Source of the DNA: Meandrina meandrites
Taxonomy: Eukaryota > Cnidaria > Anthozoa > Scleractinia > Meandrinidae
NCBI GenBank assembly: GCA_963693305.1
Contig: OY855908.1
Coordinates: 7,034,501 to 7,098,500, forward strand
Length of the DNA stretch: 64,000 nt
Direction of reading: 5' to 3'
The position numbers and the translations under genes are program-made. Below the pieces are notes generated by a model, which searched no databases, was not told the DNA's origin, and saw only the letters and a list, made by a program, of their open reading frames with translations. Shown one piece after another: positions 45,901-58,900 of this stretch. Position 1 is the first letter of the stretch. Each line of letters opens with the position of its first letter.

Positions 45901-48154
45901 CAAGAAGCACTCACCGCGCAAAATTGCGAGGACTATGGCCACGATTCGTGATTTGCACAAGCAGCTGTCAACCTCAGTCGTCAATTACAAAAATAATATA
46001 TACAAAAGACATTCAAAGAATTTGCTTGACCACGCAATAACATTTAACAAAACGGCGCAAACAAACAGATAACAACCTTATGACTTCCATCCAAACTTTT
46101 TATAACCTAAAATCTAAAAGCACAAACATATGATGTGCTAGTTAAGGCACGTTCCTTTTCGTACACAGTTAATATCAGTTGTCTCGATCAAATCCCTGAA
46201 GAGTCTAACCCTAACCCTAACCCTAACCCTAATCCAAATCCTAACCCTAACCCTAACCCTAACCCTAACCTTAACCTAACCCTGAAATGTGAGAAAACAA
46301 ACATATGATGTGCTAGTCGAGGCACGTTCCCTTTCGTACACGGTCGATGTCAGTTGTCTTGATCGAAGCATTTAATGCAATCCCTGAATGGTAAAAACCT
46401 TAGCCTTTTTCTCACTGTAAAAATTATTTAGTAGTAAAATATAATCAAGTTGGAACTAAGAAAATATTTCAACACCGTTCGGTAAAAACATGAAGTTATA
46501 ACAGAAAAACTGTGCAGATAATAGCTTAATTCATACCAAATTAAAGTTGATGCATGCGGTGCGAGTAATTAACTGAGTTTAGGAAATAACCCAGATAAAA
46601 ATTAAGCCGTTATCTAGGAGTTTCTGCAGTGACTTAAACATCAAGTTAGTTTTTTCCTCTTTTAAAATAAATAATTTTTTCAGTTTTAAAGATCCTATTC
46701 CTGATGCTATAAGATCTTTTGTTGTTTATCAATTCACTTGTGCGGGATGTAACTCCCGTTATATTGGTCATTTTTCAACAAGGATCAAAGAGCATACTTT
46801 AACGGATAAAAGTTTAAAACCCGATTTAAACACTCAAGTGCAGCATGTCAACACCTTATTTTAACCTTTAATTTGTGTTATTAGTAACGGTCTAAAGCTC
46901 ACACTGTGAGTATTTACTGTTTCAGACAGTACCAGACGGTACCTGCCACATTGCAACGACTTTACCGTTTTTCTTTTGTCATTGAAATTTTACTTTGTAT
47001 ACATTTCTATTTTTGTATTTGTAGCTTGGGTATAAATATTGCCCTAGATTTTAAATTCTCAATAAACTGGAGATGGCATGAGTCATGACGAAAGATGTCT
47101 TTAAAAAGTTGTTTCGTGTTTTTTTTAAATGGTTACTTAAGGGAATGTAAATAGATAATTAGTGGCACAAACGAACTTACACTCTTAGCTTTCTCCAAGT
47201 ATCTCTTGTGGCGATCTTCCATAGCTTTCATCTCTTGGTCCTTCTTGGTAACGAGATCTTCAAGCTCGGTCACCTTTTTGGCTGAACACACAGACGAACA
47301 AACATTATTACACTCTCTTCAAAGTCTTATTTTCTCGTGAGACTTATCCCACGGAAAAACGCACTCACGTAAGCACAATTAGGTACGGGACACGCATGTC
47401 CCAGCAGCGCGCCCCGTCCACCTAGTAAGACACTACCTCTCTGGAACCTCTATTTTCATTCGCCCTCTGTAAACACTACCTCTATTGTTATTCAGGGCTA
47501 GGGGCATTGTTATGACCTGTTATCTATTGTTTTAAGAACCAATGAAGTACCTCGTTCCGAGAGGTAGTGGGCGACTCCGTCCACCACTTTCCAAACACCC
47601 CCGAACGGTCAGGCAGGTTTTTACCGGCTTTACCCAGGCTGACTTCTCAACACTGCTTAAATGGTCTGATACCCTAATGCTTGTCTTACAGGTTTATTAT
47701 TCGCAGCTTAATCTGGCAGAAGCGACAGGCTTACATCAGTTAAACATGCACTTACTACTGCTGGAAAATCTTTCCTCTAAACTGTTAGCGCACTCTTTTG
47801 TTTTATTTAATTCCTCGATTGCTGCTTTCAGTCTGTCTCCCCTGCAAAATACGATAATAACACCGATAAAGAGTTCATTAAATAAAATGACCGCATAATA
47901 ATTTTATGTCCAAATACAGATTCTCCTTTATACAAGTTTCAGTACCTTTCCATTATACTAGTTTGGAGAATTTTCCAGTGTATATGAGATAAGAAAGGCA
48001 ATTTTGATCAGTTGATGAGAAATAAGATGCCTATATATTAATTTTTACGGATATTTGATTCGATGAAAGGTTCAACTTTTAACTGTGACCTTTTTATTTT
48101 ATTTTCCATTTTACCGGCATTTAACTTACAAATTGTCACTCTCCTTTTCCATCT
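42913..48154 (-). CDS. Small Hook-like coiled-coil gene with an internal exon-pair duplication
   Basis: The exons, in transcript order, are 48132-48154 (start ATG with good context; open to 48175), 47756-47841, 47181-47281, 45405-45457, 44446-44528, 44054-44154, 43195-43255, then a candidate terminal exon 42913-43112. Phases join without exception (2,1,0,2,1,0,1). The protein is nearly all coiled coil. Two exon pairs repeat the pattern VTELxxL...EMKxMEDR...YLEKAxS: the first has KDQEMKAMEDRHKRYLEKAK, the second KEHEMKVMEDRFRGYLEKAN. This resembles the segment of microtubule-linker Hook proteins before their cargo-binding end, but no Hook calponin-like domain was seen. The terminal exon is uncertain. 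Confidence 0.65.
44640..45290 (-). mobile_element. LINE 3' end: reverse-transcriptase C-terminal tail
   Basis: Minus-strand reading gives GRQKLRFKDV, then WDVKFTGLYVETREALASDR and KIWRAKM, and after about 30 residues CQNCCRVCKSQIGLFSH. This K-R-x-K-D ... A-x-D-R-x-x-W-R ... C-R-x-C-x-S-x-I-G-L-x-S-H series is the usual C-terminal tail of non-LTR retrotransposon proteins. The rest of the reverse transcriptase is absent, a typical 5' truncation. It lies in an intron of the Hook-like gene, in the same orientation. Confidence 0.75.
46117..46385. repeat. Direct repeats flanking an interstitial telomeric tract
   Basis: The segment at about 46117-46195 (CAAACATATGATGTGCTAGT ... CAGTTGTCTCGATC) recurs at about 46297-46375 with point differences. 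The telomere-like tract lies exactly between the copies. Confidence 0.8.
46206..46283. repeat. Interstitial telomere-like (CCCTAA)n tract
   Basis: About twelve CCCTAA units occur, with a few degenerate ones in the middle (CCAAAT, CCTTAA). The complement is TTAGGG, the metazoan telomere unit. Confidence 0.95.
46675..46850 (+). mobile_element. Penelope-like GIY-YIG fragment
   Basis: The plus-strand frame reads FKDPIPDAIRSFVVYQFTCA, then GCNSRYIGHFSTRIKEH. This is the VVYxFxCxxCNxxYIGxxxxxxxxRxxEH signature of a GIY-YIG nuclease domain. The frame is open for about 56 codons, then decays. A 3'-untranslated remnant with AATAAACTGGAGATGGC lies near 47060-47080. Confidence 0.75.
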
Positions 48155-48175
48155 CGCCGCCAGCACCTTCGCACT

Positions 48176-48812
48176 TTTAATCCAAGGACAGATTCCAAAA
48201 CTCAGGAATTACTGAACTAAAACAAAAGCGTGTAACTGTTTTAGTGTAATTGTGCCTTTTATTTGCTGATCGAGGCGCTAATGAGCGTTTGTCTATAAGC
48301 TAGAGCGTTGTGCCGAGTTTCAAAAGCAACTGAATAGCGATCCATACACAATAAGATATGCAATCTAGGAATTTTATATTTTAAACCATTTTACTTAAGC
48401 TGTGAAAATGCAGGCTGCTTATTGCATTTTCAAACAGTTGATACGAATTAAATGAAAAATTAGGAAAATAAATCTCGATAGAATCATTTCAAGTACTTGT
48501 TCTATATGTCGTTTATTTTTTCGAGATTTGCTGCGTTAGGATTCAATGTCAAACACAATCTGAAAATTTAGTTACGTGAAACTAATAACTAGCAGCTCCA
48601 AACATCGGTTGCATATTTTTCAAAACGGCCAGCTTCATAATAAGCATGTCCGCAGTTATCGTTCTAAACGTTGAAATGATCTTTAACAAAACCTGCTACC
48701 ACTTACCTTTGGGTTTGAATGAATAATTTCCGATATAGTGTGAACGTCGCTGTCCGATGGGCGAACGAGTGCTCCCAAAATATTCCTTACTAGCTTTGTT
48801 GATGTTTTTTAA
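48176..48812. other. No supported gene upstream of the Hook-like gene
   Basis: A promoter for the minus-strand gene is expected here, but I see no clear TATA box. Nothing else was recognised. Confidence 0.4.
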
Positions 48813-49037
48813 GGCCGCGCTGGACCCTTGCTCATTACAATTTATTTTGACGGGGTGTCATGCTGTAAATGTTTAATTCTTCGAATTTTGAACACCGAAC
48901 ATGTAATTACTTATACAAAGAACTCTAAGAAATATATTCTCATGAATATTTCGATTGTTGTCGGCTTCAGTCGTCGCAGTTCGTGCATACTCTTAAAATA
49001 AATGCATACATAATTATAGCAAGGGTCCAGCGCGACC
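48813..49037. mobile_element. 225-bp TTAA-flanked miniature element
   Basis: The inverted ends are GGCCGCGCTGGACCCTTGCT and AGCAAGGGTCCAGCGCGACC (one mismatch in 20). TTAA lies at 48809-48812 and 49038-49041. It is non-autonomous. Confidence 0.8.
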
Positions 49038-49041
49038 TTAA

Positions 49042-52000
49042 CACTTCTACTCTCTGGAAATATAGGCATGTACAGCGTGCAGAATGACTACAATAATCAT
49101 AAAAAGTACTCATGAAAACCGGTGGTAAATTTATGACAAAACTGGATTGTGGAAATGCGCAGGGCATTCAGAAAAGTATTACATCGTGTGTTGGAAAAGT
49201 GGCCAGAGGATAAATTTTCTATTTTTCCTCTTATGACTGTACCACGGGCGTTAACCTGTACGTGAGTTAACCACAGTGCTTTTTTCTTATATTGACAATA
49301 ACAAAAATTAAAATTCTCCAAATGCTTTCTTGTACTTTTTTTTTGTGCCTTTTTTTAAGGTTTGCCAGTGCTTCTACTCTCGAGTCAATCATTTGGTTTC
49401 TTTCGGCGTAAACCAACTATTTCATTAGTCCTTCAATGTCGCATAATTTTGCATAAATTCTTATTTGACATTTTTTGTTTGTTTTGGTTTATCAAAGGAG
49501 CCAGATAATAGTAGTGGTAATAAAACAAAAATAAACATGGACGATTCACACTGAATTGAATGGAGACCGATTTCGAACTACGTGTCTGGCGATTGTTCAA
49601 GAATTGCAAATTATGCCACAGTTCCAAGGCATTGATTATTGACTTGCAATGTTTGATCCCTGTTGAGTCCCAGAGGAGTAACATTATAAATAAACAGAAG
49701 CATATCACCTAGAAGCGTATAGGTCGTGTCCAATGCTGGGGATTTTTCAATCACGCAGGCAGCCAATCAGAATTTACTTCCTAATATGGATCATCGCGCG
49801 AGTGTCAGGGAAAACCTCAAAATTTCTCGCCATTCGCTGTCATCGATATAAACAAACAGGTGTTGTTGGTAAAAGAAAATGGTAAATTTGACCAGAACGG
49901 TAATACAATATCAAGAAAAAAGTCGAGTTTAACAGGGACAAAGAGTGAAGACGCGAACAAGGGAAAGACATAAGCTTAAATTCACTCCACGGCATTTTCT
50001 TGTTCAAAAATATCGATGCACTGCTCCTTGACCACAGACAACGACATCACCCAGGCCAATAGCAACGAACTCTGTAAATGTTGAACGAGAAAAAGAGAGT
50101 CCAAGAACTACGATGCTTCAAAAATGCCCAACGGACGAGAACGTACAGCGAGTGACGAGATTTAATTAAAGCGTACTGCATCTTCATCCAAGTTCGTAGA
50201 GTTCGCCGATAAACACTGCTCTATATCCCTACACGATTTATCCGGCAAGGATCCCGACCAAGTTCTAACACAGGTATCGTTCCCGTGTCGCTTCATGTTT
50301 CCGCAAATGGACGGTATGTCATCAAAGTTCTAATCGTGAGACCTCGCTCGCTGCTGAACGATGCATTTGGGCAAGATCATAAAGGGAAGTTATACGCTTC
50401 AAGGTGATATGCTTCTGATATAAATCAGTGTACGACGGAGACAATGAATACGGTTTTTGAGACTGACATCTTTTTGCTCTGAAATAGGGCAGTAGGTTTT
50501 GTGCATTTTGGTATGGAATTGGGTATGGTCAGAAACTCATAAGTGGTTGAAACGTGTAACGCGCGTTCACAGCGTTCGAATACTCAGTTTGCAAAGTACC
50601 ATATTTGGAAACACAAAGAGTTTGTACGCAATGATTTACACACGTACGCGTAACAACACACGCAACAAAATTTTCGGTTTTGCGATAAGTCACTTGAATT
50701 CCGACCAGAACGCCGTAAATTACTCACACAAACTAAAAAAATTCATTAGAGTATCAAGTGAAGTTCTCCAGACCACTGAGTGACGACGAATTGATTGGTT
50801 AAATTTTTTCTCGTGATTTTCCAAGTATGGTACTTTAATGAAAACGAATGTTTAAACGCTTTGTACAATGCGAATCATAGGGAGTTACACGTTTCAACCC
50901 TTTCTGTTATGGTATTTAGAGCAAACTCATCGGAGATATTATAGCCCTTCCCAGGCCTTAAATGGCATGTGTCGACACGTGTAAAATCACATATTTTGGT
51001 GTGAAAAAGGGCAGGTGTTTCAAGGAAACTAGGCTACCCCACTCGCCCCGCCCCCTCATCAAACATTTCCTACACGAGGACACGAACAAACAAACAAAAC
51101 TGAGACAAACGTACTAGGACAGTAAAGGCAAAACATTAAAAAAATGTCTGTTTGTTCCTACGCGGACAGTTATCCACGACCTTGAGTTAAGTAATAAACT
51201 GGTCAGAATATGAATTTGAAGTCCATAAGAAGGCAAAGAAAGAATTAATTGAACAAAATTTTACAGCTCCCCCAGTGTATCGGACTAACAGAAACAAGCG
51301 AACGTTCTTTTATTTTTATTTAGTTTTTTTTTTGTTTTGTTTTTTACCTCTGTGACACCGAGGGGGAATTTCCATTCAAGAGGAAGAGAGACAGAAGGAA
51401 GTTCGTGTAATATATTTTATTTACATCTTCTCCAAGGAAAAAAAATGAAAAACATCACAACTACAAAAACTTATCAATTAGTTTACTAAAACATTGACAA
51501 GAATGTCCCGTTTTAGCGTAACTGAGCCACCGATTATCAGGTAAGTCGCCATTGGATTGGCAGACCCTGTCAATTGACTAAAGAGCTCACGCCGACAAAA
51601 ATCACACAATTAGATCTGCTCATTTCTAAATATTAACGGATCGCTAAGATGGAAAGAAGTCTGTTGGAGCAACGTCACTTGCGCTGCACGTACGCGAGCT
51701 GAGCCCCATACTTTAAATAAAATAAAGAAAGAGAGTACAGGGTAAAGTAAAATAAGGAAATATACAATTGAAATAAAAGAAAAAATAAGTATAAGTTTGT
51801 TGGTCGTAATCGGTCCTAACGGTCTTCGCGTTTTTATCGTTACCTTGGTGTTTTGCTCTGTAAGAGAACTATTATTGTGAGGTTTCCTTCAATTTCAAAG
51901 TAATCAGAAAAATGACTGAAACATCGTGACATTGCTCCTTTAAAGTTATTGCTGTTATTCACAAGTCGGCAACGCTCTTAACAAATAAATCACAGTACGT

Positions 52001-52109
52001 GGAGCTCCGCTTTTATGCTTGGCAAAATCTAAACATCATTACCTCGTTGGTATTTTTCTACTTAATGCAAACTACTGTTTTATGTATTCTATAGTTTACA
52101 ATGATTTTG
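49042..52109. other. About 3 kb without a supported gene
   Basis: Open frames here are short and show no domain or splice pattern that I recognise. A GGAGCTCCGCTTTTATG motif near 52001 matches ends seen near 21042. No tRNA-like structure was noticed. Confidence 0.4.
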
Positions 52110-52680
52110 CAAAACTATGGAAAATATTCTCCTGATACTTAATCGATGCGGCTATAACTCGACTTGGCTTATATCAGATGATAATTACTCTGCAACATCA
52201 GGCAAGATATTTATTTTATCATTCAACAAACTGTCAACAAATTACATTTTTACAGCTCTGTAAATTTAATATACAGGGTGTCGGACAAGTCTTCTTAACT
52301 TCACTTCCAAATATAGCAAGCTATGTATATTACAGCGGATATCTTTCATGTACGGACGACGTCCTAAAATCACGATATTCCGCAAGATTGAGAAGGATAA
52401 TTGTTTTATTATTCAACAAATTGTCAAAGAAACACTTTTTTAGCAAGAAAAACTGGTTGTGCATCGCCTTTGCAAGATTTCGGACGAATCTTTCCAACCT
52501 ACGTATATCGCAGGATATCTATTATGTACGGATGACGTATAACAATAACTTGCTGACCATATATGGCCATCGCGCGAATTTGTTGAACAATAATACAGGA
52601 TATCTTTCGTGTACGGAGAACATTCTGATCCAAGTTGTTGATTAAAAATGCACAATATTTCGTTTTGCTCTAAAAGCAAG
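52110..52680. repeat. Palindromic repeat family, copy 2 (internally duplicated)
   Basis: Two tandem partial units share CTGATACTTA/CGATATTCCGCAAGATTG and TTATTATTCAACAAATTGTC. The reading frames here are repeat artefacts. It lies just downstream of the caspase stop codon and may supply 3'-untranslated sequence. Confidence 0.7.
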
Positions 52681-52783
52681 CAACAAACACTATTTACATA
52701 GTTGGCTCAACTGTAACAATGTTTTAACGTTGGTATTGTTACTGTTCATACATTCTCCATCTTGCTTGATTCTCTCCAGGCCT

Positions 52784-52951
52784 CTATAGGTACACTTGTT
52801 TCCTCAGTGTATACGTAGGAGCTGGGACTTGAAATGAAAGATCAGCGTGGGGATATTCATTTGCAATGTCGGATACTTCTTTGTTAACTACCGTCAGCAT
52901 GTCAATTAGATGGTGGTGAGGATGGTACCTTCGGATAACATCCACCAATAC
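52784..52951 (-). CDS. Caspase exon 9: p10 C-terminus
   Basis: Acceptor TGTTATCAG; 55 codons plus stop, phase 0. It reads VLVDVIRRYHPHHHLIDMLT and ends APTYTLRKQVYL, the conserved caspase tail. Confidence 0.92.
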   Translation of the reverse strand, partial: VLVDVIRRYHPHHHLIDMLTVVNKEVSDIANEYPHADLSFQVPAPTYTLRKQVYL

Positions 52952-55900
52952 CTGATAACATTAAAAAATAATAGAATAGAGTTGGACCCTTTAGTATCCG
53001 CGCCCTCCATAGGCATTAAGGAATTATTAAAAGCTGTTTCATGCCACGCTATGTGCTTACATTAAAAATCAAACCTATCCAACATGGCGACCGAGAATCT
53101 ACCTACATGGAGCACCTAGATTTAAAATAGTTACAGCACCAAGAAGTCTTCCAGAAATAAACAGGGAAGTGGCTCATGAAGAAGCAGGACGCCGGTAGAG
53201 TATGAATTGATGTACGAGGCAGGAAAGGATAAAGCGGACCTAGAGTACTACCTTTTCAGACATCCACTACCTAAGACAGATAAACCGTAAAACGAGATGC
53301 AGTGGTCATCGCACGAATCAGGAAGCAAACCCATAAAGATACGGCAATACAGTGACAAGCAAAGATGTCCACGAATGGAGAGTAAGAGAAATACAAGCAA
53401 GACAAGAACATAAAGCCATACCTACATGTCAAACAAGGGCTATCAGTTGCATACTAAAAAAAAAAGCCTGAAGCATGTTATGTGGAGAAAAAAGTAACAT
53501 GCACACACCTGCCCCGAGAAAAAAAAACCTAGTGCATAAAATGGTAAAAAAAAAATCTTACCTATACCAAATCACCCAGCCCCCACCCCCACCCCCTCAA
53601 AAGTCAAATTGTCCAACCCTTAGAACCTTAGCGTCATATTTCACGCGACTTGTTTACTTTAACATTCATGCATGCCCGCGCGCGCGCTTCTATCACTGTT
53701 AACGTCCATACATTCGAGTTACAAATGCTGTAAAAATGAACATTCAAGGTAAGATTAATAAATTTAGACTACTCGGGTTATTTTCAGGACATACCTGAAC
53801 AAACCAAGAGCCGGATTTTGTACTTCGCCAGGATTTGCTTCCAGGTACAGTCGCGAATGCCAGCAGGAAGTCAGCTTCTCTGGGAGAAACACCTCTTGCG
53901 AGGGCAGAGTCGGAAGACTGCATTATGGCAATAGTGTCGCCCTCAATGCTCAAGTCTGGTGATGCTGAAAGCCGATTCATTCTTGGGTCGGTTCCTTGCC
54001 CTCTGCATGCTTGAATGAAAAACAGCTTGGGTTTGTTCTCTAGTGTTGGACAATTTGTCGCCGTGAACTCAATCATCAAATCTTCCACTCTGGCCCTTCT
54101 ACCATCCACACCCTGAATGACATCTTTTTCGTCTCCATGCGACATGATAAAGAACGCAAATGCGGTATATTTGCTGTGATCTTTCTTTGCGATTTCTTCG
54201 GCTGCTTTGCTAATTTCCCGACCACCGAGATTTCGTCTAACTTCAACTATGAAGTGGAGTTCCTCACTGAAAAGAACTGTTATCTCTTTTTCGTCAATCT
54301 CGCTCCCCCGACGTTCATCTTCGTCCAAAAAGTTGACATTGTTTATTACAAGGCAAATTCCACGTGGACCTTCCCCTCTTTCGTATCGATCCAGTTTAGT
54401 AGCATCTGTGAGAGTTTAGAAAAAACCGGCGCAAATTTCTGGCAAAGTAACAATGTATTAAACTTACGCTACACAGTATACAGTTAATTAAATAAAAGGC
54501 ATCTTCGCAGTTATTTAGCAAGCAACTTGAGCAAGAAAACTAAACGAATTTTACTTAGTCGAAATTCGCTCAAATTAGCTTCCTCTCTCATACGTTACAC
54601 TTTTTCACTGTAAAAAAATTGCCGTCCACAGCCAACACTACCCATTCACCAAGTCAAACTAGAACCGCTTCGATAAAAAATCGGCCCACAATGACCATAA
54701 TAACACTCGACTCGCCAGTAGCCATAGCAATTAAACCGTGTTTGTCTGCTCGTTACTGTGTAATCGCTAATTTATGACAACATTATTTAGAAGGACTCGG
54801 CGAATTTTTCAATCGGGCATCGTAAAACCAAAACCACAGTTATATATCACTCTGGCCAATCACAAAGGACGCAAGGAATTCACTGTGTCAGTCAAAACTC
54901 GAAGCAAATACACGAAGCGCGGGAAAACGTGTGCGAGCGAATCACATTGGTTTTGGTTTATTTCTGATTGACTGAGAAAGTGGCGCCGGATCACTATGAG
55001 TAGTAATGAAAAACCAAAGCAAACGCAAATTACTTTCGATGTGCAAGTGAAAACCGTTAGCTCTATACTGACGTTTGACCTTGTGTCAAAAAGGAACCTC
55101 TGGGAAAATGTGCCAGCATTGAGCTTTTTGAAATGTTGATTTTGTTGAATTTATATCTTACCTCTAAGTCTATTGTGGAGCTCCACGTTTTCTTGCTCCT
55201 GCTTATTGCATTTCGTTTGAAGCTTCACTAATTCCTCCTGAAGTTCTTTCGCCTCAAGCCTGTAGCTCTCGGACTCTGAAAAAAGTTATCAAGGTCTTTA
55301 TTAGCTGGAAGACTGGGCTCCCTCGTTTGCTTCTGCCTTTGGAGGTAACGTGACCTAACATTTGCTAGTCTATGTTTGCAATGGCAAGTGTTTGGTAACG
55401 CGTTAGCGAATATTTGGTAATGAGTGGCATTTCACTCCAAGTAAAGATAAAAATGAAATTTTCGCATCAGGTGGAATAAAAGGTCAGTGGACTTGAGTAA
55501 ATTCCGTGTCGTCGTGCCAAGGTTAACGTGTTTCGTCCGAGTTTAGTGAAATCCATCTCGTTAGGTTCAGAATGAACGTGTTTCGACCATGTTTTGCCCT
55601 ATCAAAAGAGTTGATTTGAATTTTTGAGGTGTGAACAGGATTGCCACTCTTTGCCATCCAAGCAAAAAATACGTCAATGTTCGCAAGCTGTGATGAGCTA
55701 TGTACGTAATGCAAAATACTTTTGATACGTCTAAATAGAACAAATACCACCATTGCACCGGGACGCTGGTATAAATTTACTTCTATGTCCTGACTGACTG
55801 GTCATTGCTTAGTAAGGGAGAAGGCTAGGTCAAAATAAATAAACATGTGATTGGCATAGCTTAGCGGCCTCTTTCACGATATATTCATAAATATTTTATC

Positions 55901-58900
55901 CTTTTCGGGGACATAAAGTTATATATCCCCCCCCCCCCCCCCCTTTGAGTCTTTAAATATCAGCCAACCCCCCTCCCTCCTCCCTCCCATTATTTGCGCC
56001 ACCCCTCCACTTCGAAATCTTTACGGGTCTTTAAGAAACACGTTTCCCAAAACATGTTTGTAATTGCATTGTTCATAAATGTTAGTTTCGAAACACTTGC
56101 TACGCATAGTTTTAAAATCTATGCTGTTTGTTACTGCATTCGCATCATTCATTCTGTGGTTTAATCGCTTTTGACGGTCTTTTGACGGAATCTTGGAGTA
56201 GTTTCTTCCGCTTTGTCCTGCCAAGGTTAACTTGTTTCGTCCGAGTTACGTCAAAACTATTTCCTTTCGATCATGTTTTGCCCAATTCACCGCCTGCTGT
56301 GAACTCTATTTGTTGTGAAACATGTTTCACTCGTGATAAGGCTTAACATATTTTGGCCTGGTGTGAAGGCAGTATAAAACCATGATTGGGGCATTCCCTT
56401 AGAAATCAAGGTGGTTGACCTGCTTCAAGTTCGGCTACAACCTCTCATTCAAACTCACCTAGCTCTGCAATGGAAAGATGTAAAAACTAACCTTTAAGAT
56501 ATCTTTTTATAGTTGTTAACTTTTGCCCAACCTCGACGATCTGGATTGCTATCCGAATTCTTTAAAGCTCACCTTTTAGTTGACTGTGGAGCTCCATGTT
56601 TTCCTGCTCAAGCTGTGTGCATTTCTCTCGAAGTCCTTTCGTTTCGAGCGAAGGATGTTGCTTCAACTCTGAAAGAAATGAAGGTCTTGAACTTGTGTAC
56701 CTTTGTACTTGGCATACGCAGGTATTTGCCTAGCGTGAGGGAAATATGTCAAATATCTCGCAAATTACTTTTGTCTTCAAATACAGACTTCGTCTTGGCC
56801 CATGTGATCAAAGCGGACAATACTTCAGCACTTACTTTAAACTTAATACTGTCCTGCAAAAAGTCTTCACGGTAAATTTTAATACAAATGCAAACCTGGT
56901 TCTTGATGAATTTGTTTTTCCTTCTTGTCAGGTAAACTTCTTGAAAAGCCTGTGAGATAAATCGGCAAAAAACACGTATATTTTTAAACAATGAAAAGTG
57001 ATAAATGGGTGTATTGAACTTCTTTGGAATGATCTTAAGTAGTAAGATCGTTACGTGAATAGAATATAGACTAATCGGTTGTAGGTTATGTTCAAGGGAA
57101 GGTTGGGGTTTGATTGGTTTCTTGGAAAGAAACGTAGACAATAGAGATGGGTGATCTGGATTCCTTTATAAAATTATTGCATTGCATTGCATTGCAGTGC
57201 AATGCATTGCATTGCCCCGTCCTTGATTCCTATCCCGAATCTATTTTATGTATTTTTAACGTGAAACTGGTTTGTTCGACGAAGACCGGTTGAGGCTGAA
57301 ATCATAACTTCTCTTTGCGCCTTTAGGCGCATAAGGCTGAGGCTGAAATGCCAGAGGTATACAATAATAATACACAGGTTCGTGAACGTATTTGAAAATA
57401 TGACCCAGAAGACAATTCCACATGATTCATTCACATGATTCCAGGAAACACTACCGCCTGGTACCGGGATGAAAAAGCGTTTCACTTCCGCAACAGATCT
57501 GGAGAGGCCCGGATGACAACATTTTGCAAGGCGGACGGGGGGAGGGGCATATGACAAGATTTTGTCTTCTGCACTTTATACCATCTAGCAACAGCAGTAA
57601 ACTGCAGGAGCTGACAATAGGCACAAACAATATAACTTTATGTGGCGCATTCCTTATATTCGCCCAAACTTTTTCTCATGGTCTTCGTATTGTGCAGACT
57701 GAAAAAAAAGTTTTTTGTTCCTCAGCGCGTTGCGATGCGAACAAAGTCAATTTTTTAATTTAAAAATGACAGGGTAACAAGGTAGGACACAGAACCGTGA
57801 TTGCAATTTTAAGTAAGAAGAAATTATTTGAAAGTGATAGATGATCATCACAGTGGATTTCCAATTTAAGTAATTGGAATAAAGAAGCCTGAACAAAATT
57901 CAGGGCTTCAACGGGATCATTTTATATACATTACATCAAGAAATTATTTGCCAGTTATTTTTTAAAGAAAGTAAAACACTTTCCTGTATGTAATGATTTG
58001 CCTATTGCAGCCAAGTTAAGCCACCATGGATTTTTATTCACTGGTTCTCTTGCAAGTTCTAGGCGGATTGGCTCAGAGTTATCTGCAAAAGAGAATATGC
58101 AAAGAATCATTCCTTTTTTCTCCTTCCGATTTAGTTACTTGCTTACTTTTACGATCTTTTACGCTAGTCTTTTTACCTTTTCTAAAGCTATGTGTAATTA
58201 ACGAAGCTGTATATTATAAGAAGCAATGTTATGAGCTCCCAGGGGCGCAGCAACCTGCTTTTCCCGTTGACACCTGAAACAACTATACTCTTTTTTGAAA
58301 GGGGATATGTGATCTTCGTAGTGAATTTCCAATTTGAATTTCTATTGGAATTTCACTGCGAAGACCACATATCACCCTTCATATATATCCGCAGTTCATA
58401 TATGAATCATTTCTTATACATTACATCATTTATACTCTTTTTTTTTTCTATAAAAAATATGGAAATGGTCTGGAGAGACTCGTTTCCCAGGGGCTCTTAC
58501 ACTTTTATAGAAAACTTTTGCCGCTACGATTTCTGCCCGGTTTACTTCGTTTTGCCCCGACTAACTGCCCCTGGGTCCGCGAGGATGGAAATAAGGTGGC
58601 GCTTTTAGAATGTTCAAGCTCCGAAAAAAAGTTGACCGATTATAAGAGTGGATAATGGCAAACTGTTATGGCACCTTAAAAATTAGCTTGACTCACCCTG
58701 ATGTGTTGCTTGGCCTACTCTAACCACGCAGCATGGTTTTGCAGTTACTGGCTCAACCACGTGTGCGGATTTCACTATTGGAGGACTTGGATTAAAATAA
58801 ACTGAAAAGGACCAGAATTCAATGGAATCATCAAATTTTTCTACGCCATTCAGTAAAACAAAAATGAAAGCAAAAATTGTAACTGGCATTCTGCGATCTG

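Noticed and set aside
47542..47898. 118-codon plus-strand frame
   Set aside because: It is antisense to the coiled-coil exon at 47756-47841, whose phases fit the Hook-like gene.
54137..54487. Plus-strand frames over the caspase exon
   Set aside because: They are shadows of the minus-strand p20 coding sequence.
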